Shown here piece by piece: positions 24,647 through 33,656 of a stretch of 64,000 bases of DNA (the first letter of the stretch is position 1; each line of letters starts with the position of its first letter). The position numbers and the translations under genes are program-made. Below the pieces are notes generated by a model. That model was not told where the DNA came from. It saw nothing but the letters and a program-made list of their open reading frames with translations, and did no database searches. Origin of the DNA: Heyndrickxia sp050281185 (GTDB lineage Bacteria; Bacillota; Bacilli; Bacillales; Bacillaceae_C); NCBI RefSeq assembly GCF_050281185.1, contig NZ_JBNNWS010000006.1:186001-250000 (forward strand). Reading direction: 5' to 3'.

Positions 24647-25414
24647 ATGATTGATATACATTGTCATATTTTGCCGGGTGTTGACGACGGAGCGAAAAAT
24701 TTGTCAGATAGCATAGCAATGGCTAAGCAAGCAATTAGTGAAGGAATTGATATCATCATTGCAACTCCTCATCATAAAAACGGTACATACATAAATAGAA
24801 AAATAGACATTTTGAATAAAGTCAAAGAATTAAATGAAGCGTTTAAAACGGAAGGGCTTAACCTTACTGTCCTTCCTGGTCAGGAAAACCGAATTTTTGG
24901 CGAAATCATCGAAGATTATGATCAAGGCGACATCCTCACACTTACCGGTCATTCGACCTATCTATTTATTGAATTTCCATCAGGACATGTTCCGCGTTAT
25001 GCAAAACAGTTGTTATATGATATTCAACTAAAGGGATTACATCCAATTATCGTCCATCCAGAACGAAATGCCCAATTGATAGAAAATCCTGATTTACTTT
25101 ATGAATTTGTAAAAAACGGTGCAGCAACCCAGATCACCGCTGCTAGTTTAACAGGATACTTTGGCAAAAAGATTAAGAGATATACAGAGCAAATCATCGA
25201 ATCAAACTTAACTCATTTCATTGCATCAGATGCACACAATACAACAACACGAGCGTTTAAAATGAATGAAGCATTAGACATCCTTGAACAGAAATATGGA
25301 GTGGATTCGGTCTATTATTTTACAGAAAATGCAGAGCTATTAGCAGAAGGAAATCATATTTTTCGAGAGGTGCCTGAACCGATTAAAACGAAGAAGTTTT
25401 TTGGATTGTTTTAG
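24647..25414 (+). CDS. ywqE: PHP-type tyrosine-protein phosphatase
   Basis: Metal-dependent phosphatase (YwqE/CpsB/CapC) that dephosphorylates the BY-kinase and UDP-sugar enzymes. The PHP motifs are visible: IDIHCHILPGVDDGAKN at the N-terminus, ATPHHKNGTYIN near residue 46, the HPERN motif near 139 and SDAHN near 197, which together hold the metal cluster. 255 aa as usual. AAAGGAGG lies nine bases before the ATG. The 100-base gap from the kinase contains no terminator, so it probably shares the transcript. The EAR-like RNA starts about 130 bases downstream. Confidence 0.93.
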   Translation: MIDIHCHILPGVDDGAKNLSDSIAMAKQAISEGIDIIIATPHHKNGTYINRKIDILNKVKELNEAFKTEGLNLTVLPGQENRIFGEIIEDYDQGDILTLTGHSTYLFIEFPSGHVPRYAKQLLYDIQLKGLHPIIVHPERNAQLIENPDLLYEFVKNGAATQITAASLTGYFGKKIKRYTEQIIESNLTHFIASDAHNTTTRAFKMNEALDILEQKYGVDSVYYFTENAELLAEGNHIFREVPEPIKTKKFFGLF

Positions 25415-25539
25415 CTCTTTATTGCGTTACTAAATATAAAAATTACTTAGGTAATTTTGAGTTTAGCTAAATAGATGATAACCAGTCGTATAGAGAGAAG
25501 ATAAATAAGACTGTTACTTGTAAATAGTCATCAAAAGGG

Positions 25540-25730
25540 TTACAGAAATTACGGTAATGTCTCCTACTCCGCTATCGATGGAGGCACTCGGTCATGCTGT
25601 GGGGAATATTTTTCTATTTCCTTAGACGCTTGTCGTCGAGAGTATGATGTGAGGTCGGGTTGGATGCCCGGTTTAAATGATAGAGTGGAAGGAATCGGCA
25701 GGTGTGCCGATTTCCATCACTCCTTACATT
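25540..25730 (+). ncRNA. Probable EAR/epsC leader RNA (processive antitermination element)
   Basis: The 470 bases between the phosphatase gene and gtaB hold a conspicuously GC-richer segment full of hairpins: CTCC/GGAG around 25561-25583, GACG/CGTC around 25625-25638, CGGG/CCCG around 25656-25671 and the GGAA-CGGCA/TGCCG-TTCC stem around 25688-25714. No frame is coded. The known EAR (epsC) RNA of Bacillales sits inside exopolysaccharide operons after the kinase genes and lets RNA polymerase read through distant terminators. Position, size and the strong terminator immediately after it all fit. Identity with the EAR consensus was not computed. Confidence 0.6.
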
Positions 25731-25760
25731 TCTGAATGGATACATACTTTTCTTAAAACT

Positions 25761-25820
25761 AAATATCTAATGAAAGGTCATATGACCATATGATTTTTCA
25801 TTAGATATTTTATTTTATTT
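25761..25820 (+). terminator. Very strong terminator before gtaB
   Basis: AAATATCTAATGAAA (25761-25775) pairs perfectly with TTTCATTAGATATTT (25796-25810), and TCATATG pairs with CATATGA inside. A T-rich tail (TATTTTATTT) follows. It would stop transcription before gtaB unless the upstream RNA element modifies the polymerase. Confidence 0.85.
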
Positions 25821-25899
25821 AGTAAAAATGTATTTTGCATACTTCATTACATACAAAGAAGTAACTTAGCACATTACAAGTATTTTGGGGGGGAGTAAG

Positions 25900-26793
25900 T
25901 TGAAAAAAGTAAGAAAAGCGATTATTCCTGCAGCTGGACTCGGAACAAGATTTCTACCAGCTACAAAGGCGATGCCGAAAGAAATGCTGCCAATTGTGGA
26001 CAAGCCTACAATTCAATACATAGTTGAAGAAGCAGTAGCATCAGGAATTGAAGACATTATCATCGTGACCGGTAAAGGTAAACGTGCAATTGAGGATCAT
26101 TTCGATAATGCACCAGAGCTAGAACAAAACCTGACTGAAAAAGGGAAGATGGATGTATTAGATGAGGTACAGTATTCTTCTAATCTAGCAAATATTCATT
26201 ACATAAGACAAAAGGAACCAAAAGGCTTGGGACATGCCGTTTGGTGTGCGCGTAGTTTTATTGGTGACGAGCCGTTTGCGGTACTTTTGGGAGATGATAT
26301 AGTCCAAAGTGAGACACCATGTTTACGCCAGTTAATGGATCAATATGAGGAAACACGTTCTTCGATTATTGGAGTACAGCAAGTTTCGGAAAATGAAACA
26401 CATCGTTATGGGATTATTGATCCGTCTACTCATGAAGGTAGACGTTACGAAGTGAATAACTTTGTTGAAAAACCTGAACAAGGAACCGCACCATCCAATC
26501 TAGCGATTATGGGTCGATATGTCTTGACCCCGGAAATCTTTATGTTTTTGGAGAAACAGGAGACTGGAGCTGGTGGAGAGATTCAGTTGACGGATGCGAT
26601 TCAAAAGCTTAACCAAATTCAGAGGGTGTTTGCCTATGATTTTGAGGGCAAGCGGTTTGATGTTGGGGAGAAATTGGGGTTTGTGAAGACGACTCTAGAA
26701 TTTGCGATGCAAAATGAAGAAATAAAAGATGAATTGTTAGAATTTCTAGTGGATATTGTTAAAATTCATTCCTGTGAAGAGGGTAAACATTAA
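25900..26793 (+). CDS. gtaB: UTP-glucose-1-phosphate uridylyltransferase
   Basis: Makes UDP-glucose from glucose-1-phosphate and UTP, supplying UDP-glucose dehydrogenase later in the locus. The nucleotide-binding loop AAGLGTRFLPATKAMPKEML is at the N-terminus; GLGHAVWCARSFIGDEPFA and the NFVEKPE motif follow. 297 aa from TTG 25900, which has GGGGGGAG directly upstream; an in-frame TTG at 25885 reads through the ribosome site and is unlikely. As the first gene after the terminator it would be controlled by read-through. Bacillus normally also has a housekeeping GtaB for teichoic acids, so this may be a second copy. Confidence 0.94.
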   Translation: MKKVRKAIIPAAGLGTRFLPATKAMPKEMLPIVDKPTIQYIVEEAVASGIEDIIIVTGKGKRAIEDHFDNAPELEQNLTEKGKMDVLDEVQYSSNLANIHYIRQKEPKGLGHAVWCARSFIGDEPFAVLLGDDIVQSETPCLRQLMDQYEETRSSIIGVQQVSENETHRYGIIDPSTHEGRRYEVNNFVEKPEQGTAPSNLAIMGRYVLTPEIFMFLEKQETGAGGEIQLTDAIQKLNQIQRVFAYDFEGKRFDVGEKLGFVKTTLEFAMQNEEIKDELLEFLVDIVKIHSCEEGKH

Positions 26794-26836
26794 TCAGTGA
26801 TAAATATAAAAAACGGAATTAATAGGGGGGAGAATT

Positions 26837-28660
26837 TTGGATTATAAAAAGCGGATTCCATTGTTGGTTTTATTGGATTCCAGCATCGTTTTAGTAGCAA
26901 TATTTATTGGTTATTTTATACTAAACCCTTTTATAAAGGTCTATACCATTCCATTTTTATGGATTAGCTCTATTACTTTGTTATTATGCCATCATTTGTT
27001 TGCTACTATTTATCGTCTCTATCAAAAAGCATGGGAATATGCAAGTGTCGGAGAATTATTAGCAATTGTGAAAGCTGTAACTTTTTCTATATTAGTAACG
27101 GGCATTGTTCAAATCTTATTTTATCATCATATTTATATTCGAGTATTAGCAATCACATGGATGATGCATGTCATCTTAATTGGAGGATCTCGATTTTCAT
27201 GGAGAGTGTTAAGAGATCGATATATTTCTCCAAATCCTGATAAAAAACGTACGTTAATTGTCGGAGCGGGAGCAGCTGGAACCATGGTTGTTAGACAGCT
27301 ATTGAAACATTCAACTTCTGATTTATATCCGATCGCATTTGTAGATGATGATCCTAAAAAATATAAATTGCAAATCTATGGTTTATTAGTACAGGGAACT
27401 ATCAAAGAGATTCCCCAACTAGTTGAGCAATTAAAAATAGAAAACATCGTCATTGCTATTCCATCATTAAAGAAAAATGAAATCAAACGGATTTATGAGG
27501 AATGTGCAAAGACAAAAGCAAAAACAAAAATCATTCCATTATTAGAAGACTTAATGACTGGAAAAGTTTCAGTTAATCAAATAAGAGATGTGCAAGTAGA
27601 GGATTTGCTTGGTCGCGATCCTGTAGAGCTAGATATGAGCAGCATCTCTGAAAAATTAACAGGAAAAACTATTTTGGTTACTGGTGCTGGCGGATCAATT
27701 GGTTCAGAAATATGCAGACAAGTTTGTTCCTTTGTCCCTAAAAGACTACTCCTTTTAGGACATGGTGAAAATAGTATTTATACGATTGATATGGAATTAA
27801 GAAAGAAATATGGAGAATCGATAGAAATTATTCCTATTATTGCAGATGTACAGGATCGAGTAAGAATTTTTAATGTGGTAGAGGAGTTTAAACCAGATGT
27901 CGTATATCATGCAGCAGCTCATAAGCATGTTCCTTTAATGGAGTATAATCCCATGGAAGCCGTAAAGAATAATATCTTTGGTACAAAGAATGTGGCAGAG
28001 GCTGCGGATACTTTCGGAGTGAAGAATTTCGTTCTTGTTTCGACGGATAAGGCTGTGAATCCTCCAAATGTAATGGGAGCTACAAAGAGGTTTGCAGAAA
28101 TGATTATTCAGAACTTGGCAAAAGAAAGCAAAACTAATTTTGTTGCGGTACGATTTGGAAATGTGCTTGGGAGTCGTGGGAGTGTTATTCCTCTGTTTAA
28201 GAAACAGATTATGGCTGGGGGACCGGTTACGGTTACTCATCCTGATATGACAAGGTATTTTATGACGATTCCAGAGGCTTCGCGTTTGGTTATTCAGGCA
28301 GGTGCTTTGGCTCATGGGGGAGAAGTGTTTGTGCTTGATATGGGGGAACCAGTAAAAATTGTGGATTTAGCTAGAAATCTAATTACTCTATCAGGTTATA
28401 CAGAAGAAGAGATAGAAATTAAATTTTCTGGTATTAGACCTGGGGAGAAGTTATATGAAGAATTATTGAATGACAATGAGGTACAGAAGAAGCAGGTGTT
28501 TCCTAAGATACATATTGGGAAGGCGGAGCCGATGGATAGAAATGAGCTATTCGCTTTAATTGAAATGTTGCTTCAGAAAGAATCAGTAGAGTTAAAAGAG
28601 ATTATTATTAGTATTGCTAATACTAAGTTTGGTGAAAAAGAACGATTATTAAGTAGTTAA
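26837..28660 (+). CDS. capD: Membrane UDP-GlcNAc 4,6-dehydratase (CapD/EpsC type)
   Basis: Large nucleotide-sugar dehydratase, 607 aa, of the EpsC/CapD/PglF type, which converts UDP-GlcNAc to a UDP-4-keto-6-deoxy sugar. Four membrane helices fill residues 8-115. A first Rossmann segment (RTLIVGAGAAGTMVVRQLL) covers about 136-250, and the catalytic SDR domain starts at ILVTGAGGSIGSEICRQV near 278. The active site VSTDKAVNPPNVMGATKR has the Met-x-x-x-Lys variant typical of this family, and EPVKIVDLARNLI follows. GGGGGGAG precedes the TTG start. With the CapN-like reductase it would yield UDP-D-FucNAc. Confidence 0.9.
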   Translation: MDYKKRIPLLVLLDSSIVLVAIFIGYFILNPFIKVYTIPFLWISSITLLLCHHLFATIYRLYQKAWEYASVGELLAIVKAVTFSILVTGIVQILFYHHIYIRVLAITWMMHVILIGGSRFSWRVLRDRYISPNPDKKRTLIVGAGAAGTMVVRQLLKHSTSDLYPIAFVDDDPKKYKLQIYGLLVQGTIKEIPQLVEQLKIENIVIAIPSLKKNEIKRIYEECAKTKAKTKIIPLLEDLMTGKVSVNQIRDVQVEDLLGRDPVELDMSSISEKLTGKTILVTGAGGSIGSEICRQVCSFVPKRLLLLGHGENSIYTIDMELRKKYGESIEIIPIIADVQDRVRIFNVVEEFKPDVVYHAAAHKHVPLMEYNPMEAVKNNIFGTKNVAEAADTFGVKNFVLVSTDKAVNPPNVMGATKRFAEMIIQNLAKESKTNFVAVRFGNVLGSRGSVIPLFKKQIMAGGPVTVTHPDMTRYFMTIPEASRLVIQAGALAHGGEVFVLDMGEPVKIVDLARNLITLSGYTEEEIEIKFSGIRPGEKLYEELLNDNEVQKKQVFPKIHIGKAEPMDRNELFALIEMLLQKESVELKEIIISIANTKFGEKERLLSS

Positions 28661-28746
28661 ATAATAAAATTAATTATTGTTATTTGATAAAATATCAGGC
28701 ACTGATAATTTGTATAAGCTCTAAGTGTTCGGGAGAGGATTTTTTT

Positions 28747-29382
28747 ATGGGACTGTATCCAATTGTTAAAAGGTGTATTGATTTTTCACTTTCATTTATA
28801 GCGATGATCTTACTTTGGCCTATCTTTTTGATTTTAGCAGCTATTATAAAAATAGATTCAAAGGGGCCTGTATTTTTTAGGCAAAAGCGTATGGGGAAAA
28901 ACAAGAAATATTTCTATATTTTAAAATTTAGAACGATGAGAACAGATACACCAAGTGATATGCCTACCCATATGTTAAAAGACCCTGATTTGTTTATCAC
29001 TAAATTAGGGAAATTTCTTAGGAAGACAAGTCTCGATGAGCTGCCACAAATAATTAACATCTTAAAAGGGGAAATGAGCATTATTGGTCCTAGACCTGCC
29101 CTATGGAATCAATATGATTTAATCGAGGAACGAGATAAATATGGGGCTAATGATATTTATCCTGGATTGACTGGTTGGGCGCAAATTAATGGTCGAGATG
29201 AGCTTCCTATTGAGGTTAAGGCGAGACTAGATGGGGAGTATGTCAGGAAGATTAGTTTTTGGATGGATGTTAAATGTTTCTTTGGGACGATTTTAAGCGT
29301 GGTTAAAAGTGATGGGGTTGTTGAAGGTGGGACTGGAGCTTGGGAGGAAGTTTCTAGCAGTAAGGAGAAAATATCAAAATGA
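28747..29382 (+). CDS. capM: Initiating sugar-phosphate transferase (CapM type)
   Basis: Phosphoglycosyl transferase that puts the first sugar-1-phosphate on undecaprenyl phosphate. One N-terminal membrane helix (residues 8-33) precedes the PGT core with KRMGKN, KFRTM, the TSLDELPQIINILKGEMS stretch and IGPRPAL, and ends with YPGLTGWAQINGRDELP. The TSxDELPQ-NVLKGEMSI-GPRPALxNQYELIE layout is close to staphylococcal CapM, which transfers D-FucNAc-1-P. ATG 28747 with GGGAGAGG upstream is the start; earlier in-frame codons have no ribosome site. 211 aa. Its stop codon overlaps the start of the next gene (ATGA). Confidence 0.88.
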   Translation: MGLYPIVKRCIDFSLSFIAMILLWPIFLILAAIIKIDSKGPVFFRQKRMGKNKKYFYILKFRTMRTDTPSDMPTHMLKDPDLFITKLGKFLRKTSLDELPQIINILKGEMSIIGPRPALWNQYDLIEERDKYGANDIYPGLTGWAQINGRDELPIEVKARLDGEYVRKISFWMDVKCFFGTILSVVKSDGVVEGGTGAWEEVSSSKEKISK

Positions 29383-30236
29383 AAAAAATCCTGATAACTG
29401 GAGCTAATAGCTATATAGGAAAAAGCTTTGAGAAGTGGTTAGAGAATTATCCCGACAGGTATATTGTAGATTCAATTAGTTTAAGAGATGATTCATGGAA
29501 AGAAAAAGACTTTTCAGGATATGATATTGTATTACATTTAGCTGGCATTGCACATGTTTCAACAGATCCAAAAATGGAAGATATGTATTATAAAGTAAAT
29601 CGTGATTTAACTATAGAAGCAGCTAAAAAGTCCAAGGTAGAAGGCGTTAAACAATTCATTTTTATGAGTAGTATTATTGTGTATGGTGATAGTAGCAGTT
29701 CTAAAAGAGTTATTGACAAACACACAGTTCCTACGCCAAGTAATTTTTATGGTAATAGTAAATTACAGGCGGAAGAGGGCATTTATCCTTTGGAAAGTGA
29801 TGAATTTAGGGTTGTTATTATTAGACCACCAATGATTTATGGAAAAGGGTCAAAAGGTAATTATCCTAAACTAGCAAAAGCAGCTCAAAAACTTCCTGTT
29901 TTTCCTGATATAGAAAATGAGCGAAGTATGCTTCATATAGATAATCTTTGTGAGTTTATAAGACTCATAATCGATAACCAAGACAATGGATTATTCTTTC
30001 CGCAAAATAAAGAGTACGTTAATACAAGTGAGATGGTGAAGCTGATTGCTGATGTTCATGGTAAGAAAATCAAACTTATAAAGCTATTCAATCCAGTCCT
30101 GAAGGTGATGGGAATGAAACTAGGATTAATTAATAAGGTATTTGGTAATTTAGTCTATGAACAAAGTATGAGTAATTATAAAGATAATTACCGAATTAGG
30201 GATTTGAGAAAATCTATTGAGTTAACGGAAAGATGA
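29379..30236 (+). CDS. capN: NAD-dependent sugar reductase/epimerase (CapN-like)
   Basis: Short-chain dehydrogenase of 285 aa. It has the nucleotide loop TGANSYIGKSF, the FIFMSSIIVYGD strand, the Y-x-x-x-K pair in FYGNSKLQAEEG and RPPMIYGKGSKGNYPKL. This pattern (RPPMIYG, ERSMLHIDNL, TSEMVKLI, ending with LFN/FGNLVYE) is close to S. aureus CapN, which reduces the CapD product to UDP-D-FucNAc. It overlaps capM by four bases. The substrate is inferred from the CapD-CapM-CapN neighbourhood; the fold itself is certain. Confidence 0.82.
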   Translation: MKKILITGANSYIGKSFEKWLENYPDRYIVDSISLRDDSWKEKDFSGYDIVLHLAGIAHVSTDPKMEDMYYKVNRDLTIEAAKKSKVEGVKQFIFMSSIIVYGDSSSSKRVIDKHTVPTPSNFYGNSKLQAEEGIYPLESDEFRVVIIRPPMIYGKGSKGNYPKLAKAAQKLPVFPDIENERSMLHIDNLCEFIRLIIDNQDNGLFFPQNKEYVNTSEMVKLIADVHGKKIKLIKLFNPVLKVMGMKLGLINKVFGNLVYEQSMSNYKDNYRIRDLRKSIELTER

Positions 30237-30251
30237 AGGGTGGACAAATAA

Positions 30252-31484
30252 TTGAAAAAACATATTTTAGTTATTGCCCAATATTTCTACCCTGAGCAAT
30301 TTCGTATTAACGATATTTGTACTGAATGGGTTAAAAGAGGATATAAAGTAACAGTTATTACTGGCATTCCAAATTATCCACAAGGTAAATATTATGATGG
30401 GTATGGACTATTTAAGAAAAGAAAAGAAACATATAACGGTATTGAGATTATAAGAATTCCACTCATACCAAGAGGAAATAATTCGATAATGCTCGCTTTA
30501 AATTATTTATCCTTTGTGGTGTCAGGTTTTTTTTGGAAAATGTTCACTCGGATAAAAGCGGATTATGTATTTATTTTTGAGGTATCTCCAATGACACAAG
30601 CGTTACCAGGAGTATGGTATGCAAAAAGGAGAAAGATACCTTGTTTTCTTTATGTTCAAGACCTTTGGCCAGAAAATGTTGAAATTATAACAGGAATAAC
30701 CAATAAACATATTATTGGTGCGATTGGCAAAATGGTTGATTATATATATGCACGTTGTACTAAAATCTTTACAACTTCAAATAGTTTTGTTAATTCAATA
30801 GAAAAACGTAATGTACCTGGAGAAATAATTGAGTATTGGCCACAGTATGCAGAAGATTTTTATAGACCTCTAGAAAAAAAGAGTATTAACGAAATTCCGA
30901 ATGATGGTGCTTTTAATATAATATTTGCTGGTAATATTGGTAACGCACAAGGCTTAGAAATATTACCAAAAGTGGCTGTATTAATTAAAGATAAAAAAAT
31001 AAATAGAAAGATTCGTTTTAATATAGTCGGGGATGGCAGATATAAATCAACTTTAATTGAAATGGTTGAATCAAATAATTTAGATGCTATGTTTAATTTT
31101 ATTCCAAAACAACCTGCCAACATGATTCCAAAATTTATGGCAGCTTGCGATTCTGCTTTTCTGTGCTTAACTGATGATCCATTATTTGCAATGACAATTC
31201 CTGCAAAACTCCAATCTTATATGGCATGTGGAATGCCAATTATTGCTTCAGCCGAAGGAGAAACAAATCAAATAATAACAGAGTCTGCTGCAGGATTATG
31301 TAGTCCTTCTGGTGATGAACAAAAACTTTCTGAAATAATTATTGAATTATCCTTAAAGTCTAAAAAAGAATTAATACAACTTGGGATTAATGCAAAAAAC
31401 TATTATGATAAAAACTTTAATAAAGAAAAACTATTAAACAGAATGGATATACACTTTAGAGATTTCCGAAAAATAGGAGGGTGA
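30252..31484 (+). CDS. capL: Family 4 glycosyltransferase (CapL/WbuB-like)
   Basis: GT-B glycosyltransferase of 410 aa resembling WbuB and CapL, which add L-FucNAc. It starts ILVIAQYFYPEQFRINDICT, has GIPNYPQGKYYDGYG, the middle YVQDLWPENVEII typical of WbuB, the start of the donor domain IIFAGNIGNAQGLE and the E-x7-E-like donor site near IPAKLQSYMACGMPIIASAEG. TTG 30252 follows GGGTGG. It is peripheral to the membrane. As the GT nearest to capM and capE-G it is the best candidate for adding the second sugar, L-FucNAc; that is inference by homology and position. Confidence 0.85.
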   Translation: MKKHILVIAQYFYPEQFRINDICTEWVKRGYKVTVITGIPNYPQGKYYDGYGLFKKRKETYNGIEIIRIPLIPRGNNSIMLALNYLSFVVSGFFWKMFTRIKADYVFIFEVSPMTQALPGVWYAKRRKIPCFLYVQDLWPENVEIITGITNKHIIGAIGKMVDYIYARCTKIFTTSNSFVNSIEKRNVPGEIIEYWPQYAEDFYRPLEKKSINEIPNDGAFNIIFAGNIGNAQGLEILPKVAVLIKDKKINRKIRFNIVGDGRYKSTLIEMVESNNLDAMFNFIPKQPANMIPKFMAACDSAFLCLTDDPLFAMTIPAKLQSYMACGMPIIASAEGETNQIITESAAGLCSPSGDEQKLSEIIIELSLKSKKELIQLGINAKNYYDKNFNKEKLLNRMDIHFRDFRKIGG

Positions 31485-31489
31485 ACGAA

Positions 31490-32527
31490 TTGTTTGAAAA
31501 TAAGACACTACTGATCACTGGCGGCACTGGATCGTTTGGTAATGCAGTAATGAAAAGATTTCTAAATACAGATATAAAAGAAATTCGGATTTTCTCACGT
31601 GATGAGAAAAAACAAGATGATATGAGAAAACATTTTAAAAACGACAAACTGAAATTTTATATTGGAGATATTAGAGATTTATCTAGCGTGAAAAATGCGA
31701 TGCATGGAGTTGATTATATTTTTCATGCTGCAGCATTGAAACAAGTTCCATCATGTGAATTTTTTCCACTTGAAGCGGTAAAAACAAATGTCTTAGGGAC
31801 AGATAATGTCCTTACTGCTGCCATCGATTATGGTGTGGAAAAAGTGATTTGTCTATCTACAGATAAAGCTGCTTATCCAATTAATGCAATGGGAATTTCT
31901 AAGGCAATGATGGAGAAAGTTTTCGTTGCCAAATCAAAAACAGTTTCTTCCGATAGAACTCTTATTTGTGGTACGAGATATGGTAATGTGATGGCATCAC
32001 GTGGATCAGTTATTCCACTATTTATTGAACAGATTAAAAGTGGCCAAGCACTAACTGTAACGGATCCTAATATGACAAGGTTTCTTATGAGTTTAGGAGA
32101 AGCGGTAGAGTTAGTCGTATTTGCATTTCAAAATGCAGAGGCGGGAGATATTATGGTTCAAAAATCTCCAGCAAGTACTATAGGAGATCTTGCACAAGCA
32201 GTAAAGGATTTATTTAATGCAGATAATGATATTAAAGTGATTGGTACCCGCCATGGCGAAAAACGATATGAAACACTTCTTACGAAAGAAGAATATGTAG
32301 TTGCAGAAGATTTAGGTGGTTTCTATAGAGTTCCTGCTGATCAACGGGATCTTAACTATGACAAGTATTTCGCCGAAGGCAACAAAAAGCTTACTACGGT
32401 TGCTGAATATAATTCAGACAATACACAAATTCTTAGCATTGAACAAATTAAAGAAAAATTACTAGAGTTAGACTATATACAGAACGAACTGAAAGAATGG
32501 AATAAAAAGATTCACGTAATGAACTAA
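31490..32527 (+). CDS. capE: UDP-GlcNAc 4,6-dehydratase/5-epimerase
   Basis: First enzyme of UDP-L-FucNAc synthesis: dehydrates and epimerises UDP-GlcNAc. SDR loop TGGTGSFGNAVMKRF, IFSRDEKKQDDMR, then HAAALKQVPSCEFFP and the active site STDKAAYPINAMGISKAMME, with the Lys in the Tyr-type position, all as in CapE/FnlA. TTG at 31490 is preferred because AGGAGG lies nine bases upstream; GTG 31481 would abut the ribosome site. 345 aa is normal. It overlaps nothing but follows capL by a few bases, in one operon with capF and capG. Confidence 0.92.
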   Translation: MFENKTLLITGGTGSFGNAVMKRFLNTDIKEIRIFSRDEKKQDDMRKHFKNDKLKFYIGDIRDLSSVKNAMHGVDYIFHAAALKQVPSCEFFPLEAVKTNVLGTDNVLTAAIDYGVEKVICLSTDKAAYPINAMGISKAMMEKVFVAKSKTVSSDRTLICGTRYGNVMASRGSVIPLFIEQIKSGQALTVTDPNMTRFLMSLGEAVELVVFAFQNAEAGDIMVQKSPASTIGDLAQAVKDLFNADNDIKVIGTRHGEKRYETLLTKEEYVVAEDLGGFYRVPADQRDLNYDKYFAEGNKKLTTVAEYNSDNTQILSIEQIKEKLLELDYIQNELKEWNKKIHVMN

Positions 32528-32543
32528 AGGGTGGAATTGATTA

Positions 32544-33653
32544 ATGAATATTCTTGTTACAGGAGCTAATGGATTTGTAGGGAAAAATCTTGTCGCAGAG
32601 CTAAGAAATAATGGGTACAACAATATATTTGAGTTTACTAGAGAGAGCGATCCTTCATTACTAGGAAAATATACAAAAGAATGTGATTTTGTATTTCATT
32701 TAGCTGGTGTAAACAGACCAAAAAATGAAAATGAATTTATGGAAGGAAATTTTGGCTTCACCTCTAAATTACTAGAATTATTAAAAAAACATGGTAATAA
32801 AGCTCCTATACTCATTACTTCATCCATTCAGGCTGTAAAAGATAATCCTTATGGAAAAAGTAAAAAGGCTGGAGAGGAATTATTATTTAATTATTATGAA
32901 GAAACTGATGTAAAAGTTTATGTTTATCGCCTACCTAACTTATTTGGAAAGTGGAGCAAGCCGAATTATAATACCGTTGTGGCAACTTACTGTCATAATA
33001 TAGCTAGAGGATTAGATATCCAGATTAACAATCCTGATGTAGAGATTAATTTTAGTTATATAGATGATGTATTGGAGGAGTTTTTAAAAGCATTAGAAGG
33101 TAATCCAACTATACAAGGTGACTATTGTGTTGTACCTATAACGCATCATATTAAACTTGGGAAATTGGCAAATCTTATTAAAAGCTTCAAAGAAAGCAGA
33201 CATAACTTAAATATTGCTAATATGGAAGATCCTCTTACTAAAAAGCTTTATAGTACATATTTAAGTTTCTTACCTGAAGATGAGTTTTCTTATGACCTGA
33301 AAATGAATAGTGACGAACGAGGTTCTTTTACAGAATTTATTAGGACTCCTGAAAGAGGGCAAGTTTCTATTAATATTTCGAAACCGGGAATTACCAAAGG
33401 AAATCATTGGCATCATACGAAAAATGAAAAGTTTTTAGTAGTTAGTGGTGAAGGTTTAATTCGATTTAGAAAAATAGATTCAGAGGATATTATCGAGTAT
33501 AGGGTAAGTGGGGACAAATTACAGGTTATAGATATTCCTGCTGGCTATACACACTCTATTGTTAATATAGGGGAAAGTGATCTTGTAACTGTGATGTGGG
33601 CAAATGAATGCTTTGATCCGGATAAACCAGACACTTACTTCTTGGAGGTATAA
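32544..33653 (+). CDS. capF: Bifunctional C-3 epimerase/C-4 reductase of UDP-L-FucNAc synthesis
   Basis: Second enzyme of the CapE-F-G path, forming UDP-6-deoxy-L-talosamine derivative. The N-terminal SDR domain (about 1-245) has NILVTGANGFVGKNL, FVFHLAGVNRP and the catalytic Y-x-x-x-K in NPYGKSKKAGE. The C-terminal cupin domain (about 250-369) carries the metal site KGNHWHHTKNEKFLVVSG and the IDIPAGYTHSIVN strand. This two-domain build at 369 aa is diagnostic of CapF/FnlB. GGGTGG precedes the ATG, and its stop is directly followed by capG. Confidence 0.94.
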   Translation: MNILVTGANGFVGKNLVAELRNNGYNNIFEFTRESDPSLLGKYTKECDFVFHLAGVNRPKNENEFMEGNFGFTSKLLELLKKHGNKAPILITSSIQAVKDNPYGKSKKAGEELLFNYYEETDVKVYVYRLPNLFGKWSKPNYNTVVATYCHNIARGLDIQINNPDVEINFSYIDDVLEEFLKALEGNPTIQGDYCVVPITHHIKLGKLANLIKSFKESRHNLNIANMEDPLTKKLYSTYLSFLPEDEFSYDLKMNSDERGSFTEFIRTPERGQVSINISKPGITKGNHWHHTKNEKFLVVSGEGLIRFRKIDSEDIIEYRVSGDKLQVIDIPAGYTHSIVNIGESDLVTVMWANECFDPDKPDTYFLEV

Positions 33654-33656
33654 TTG

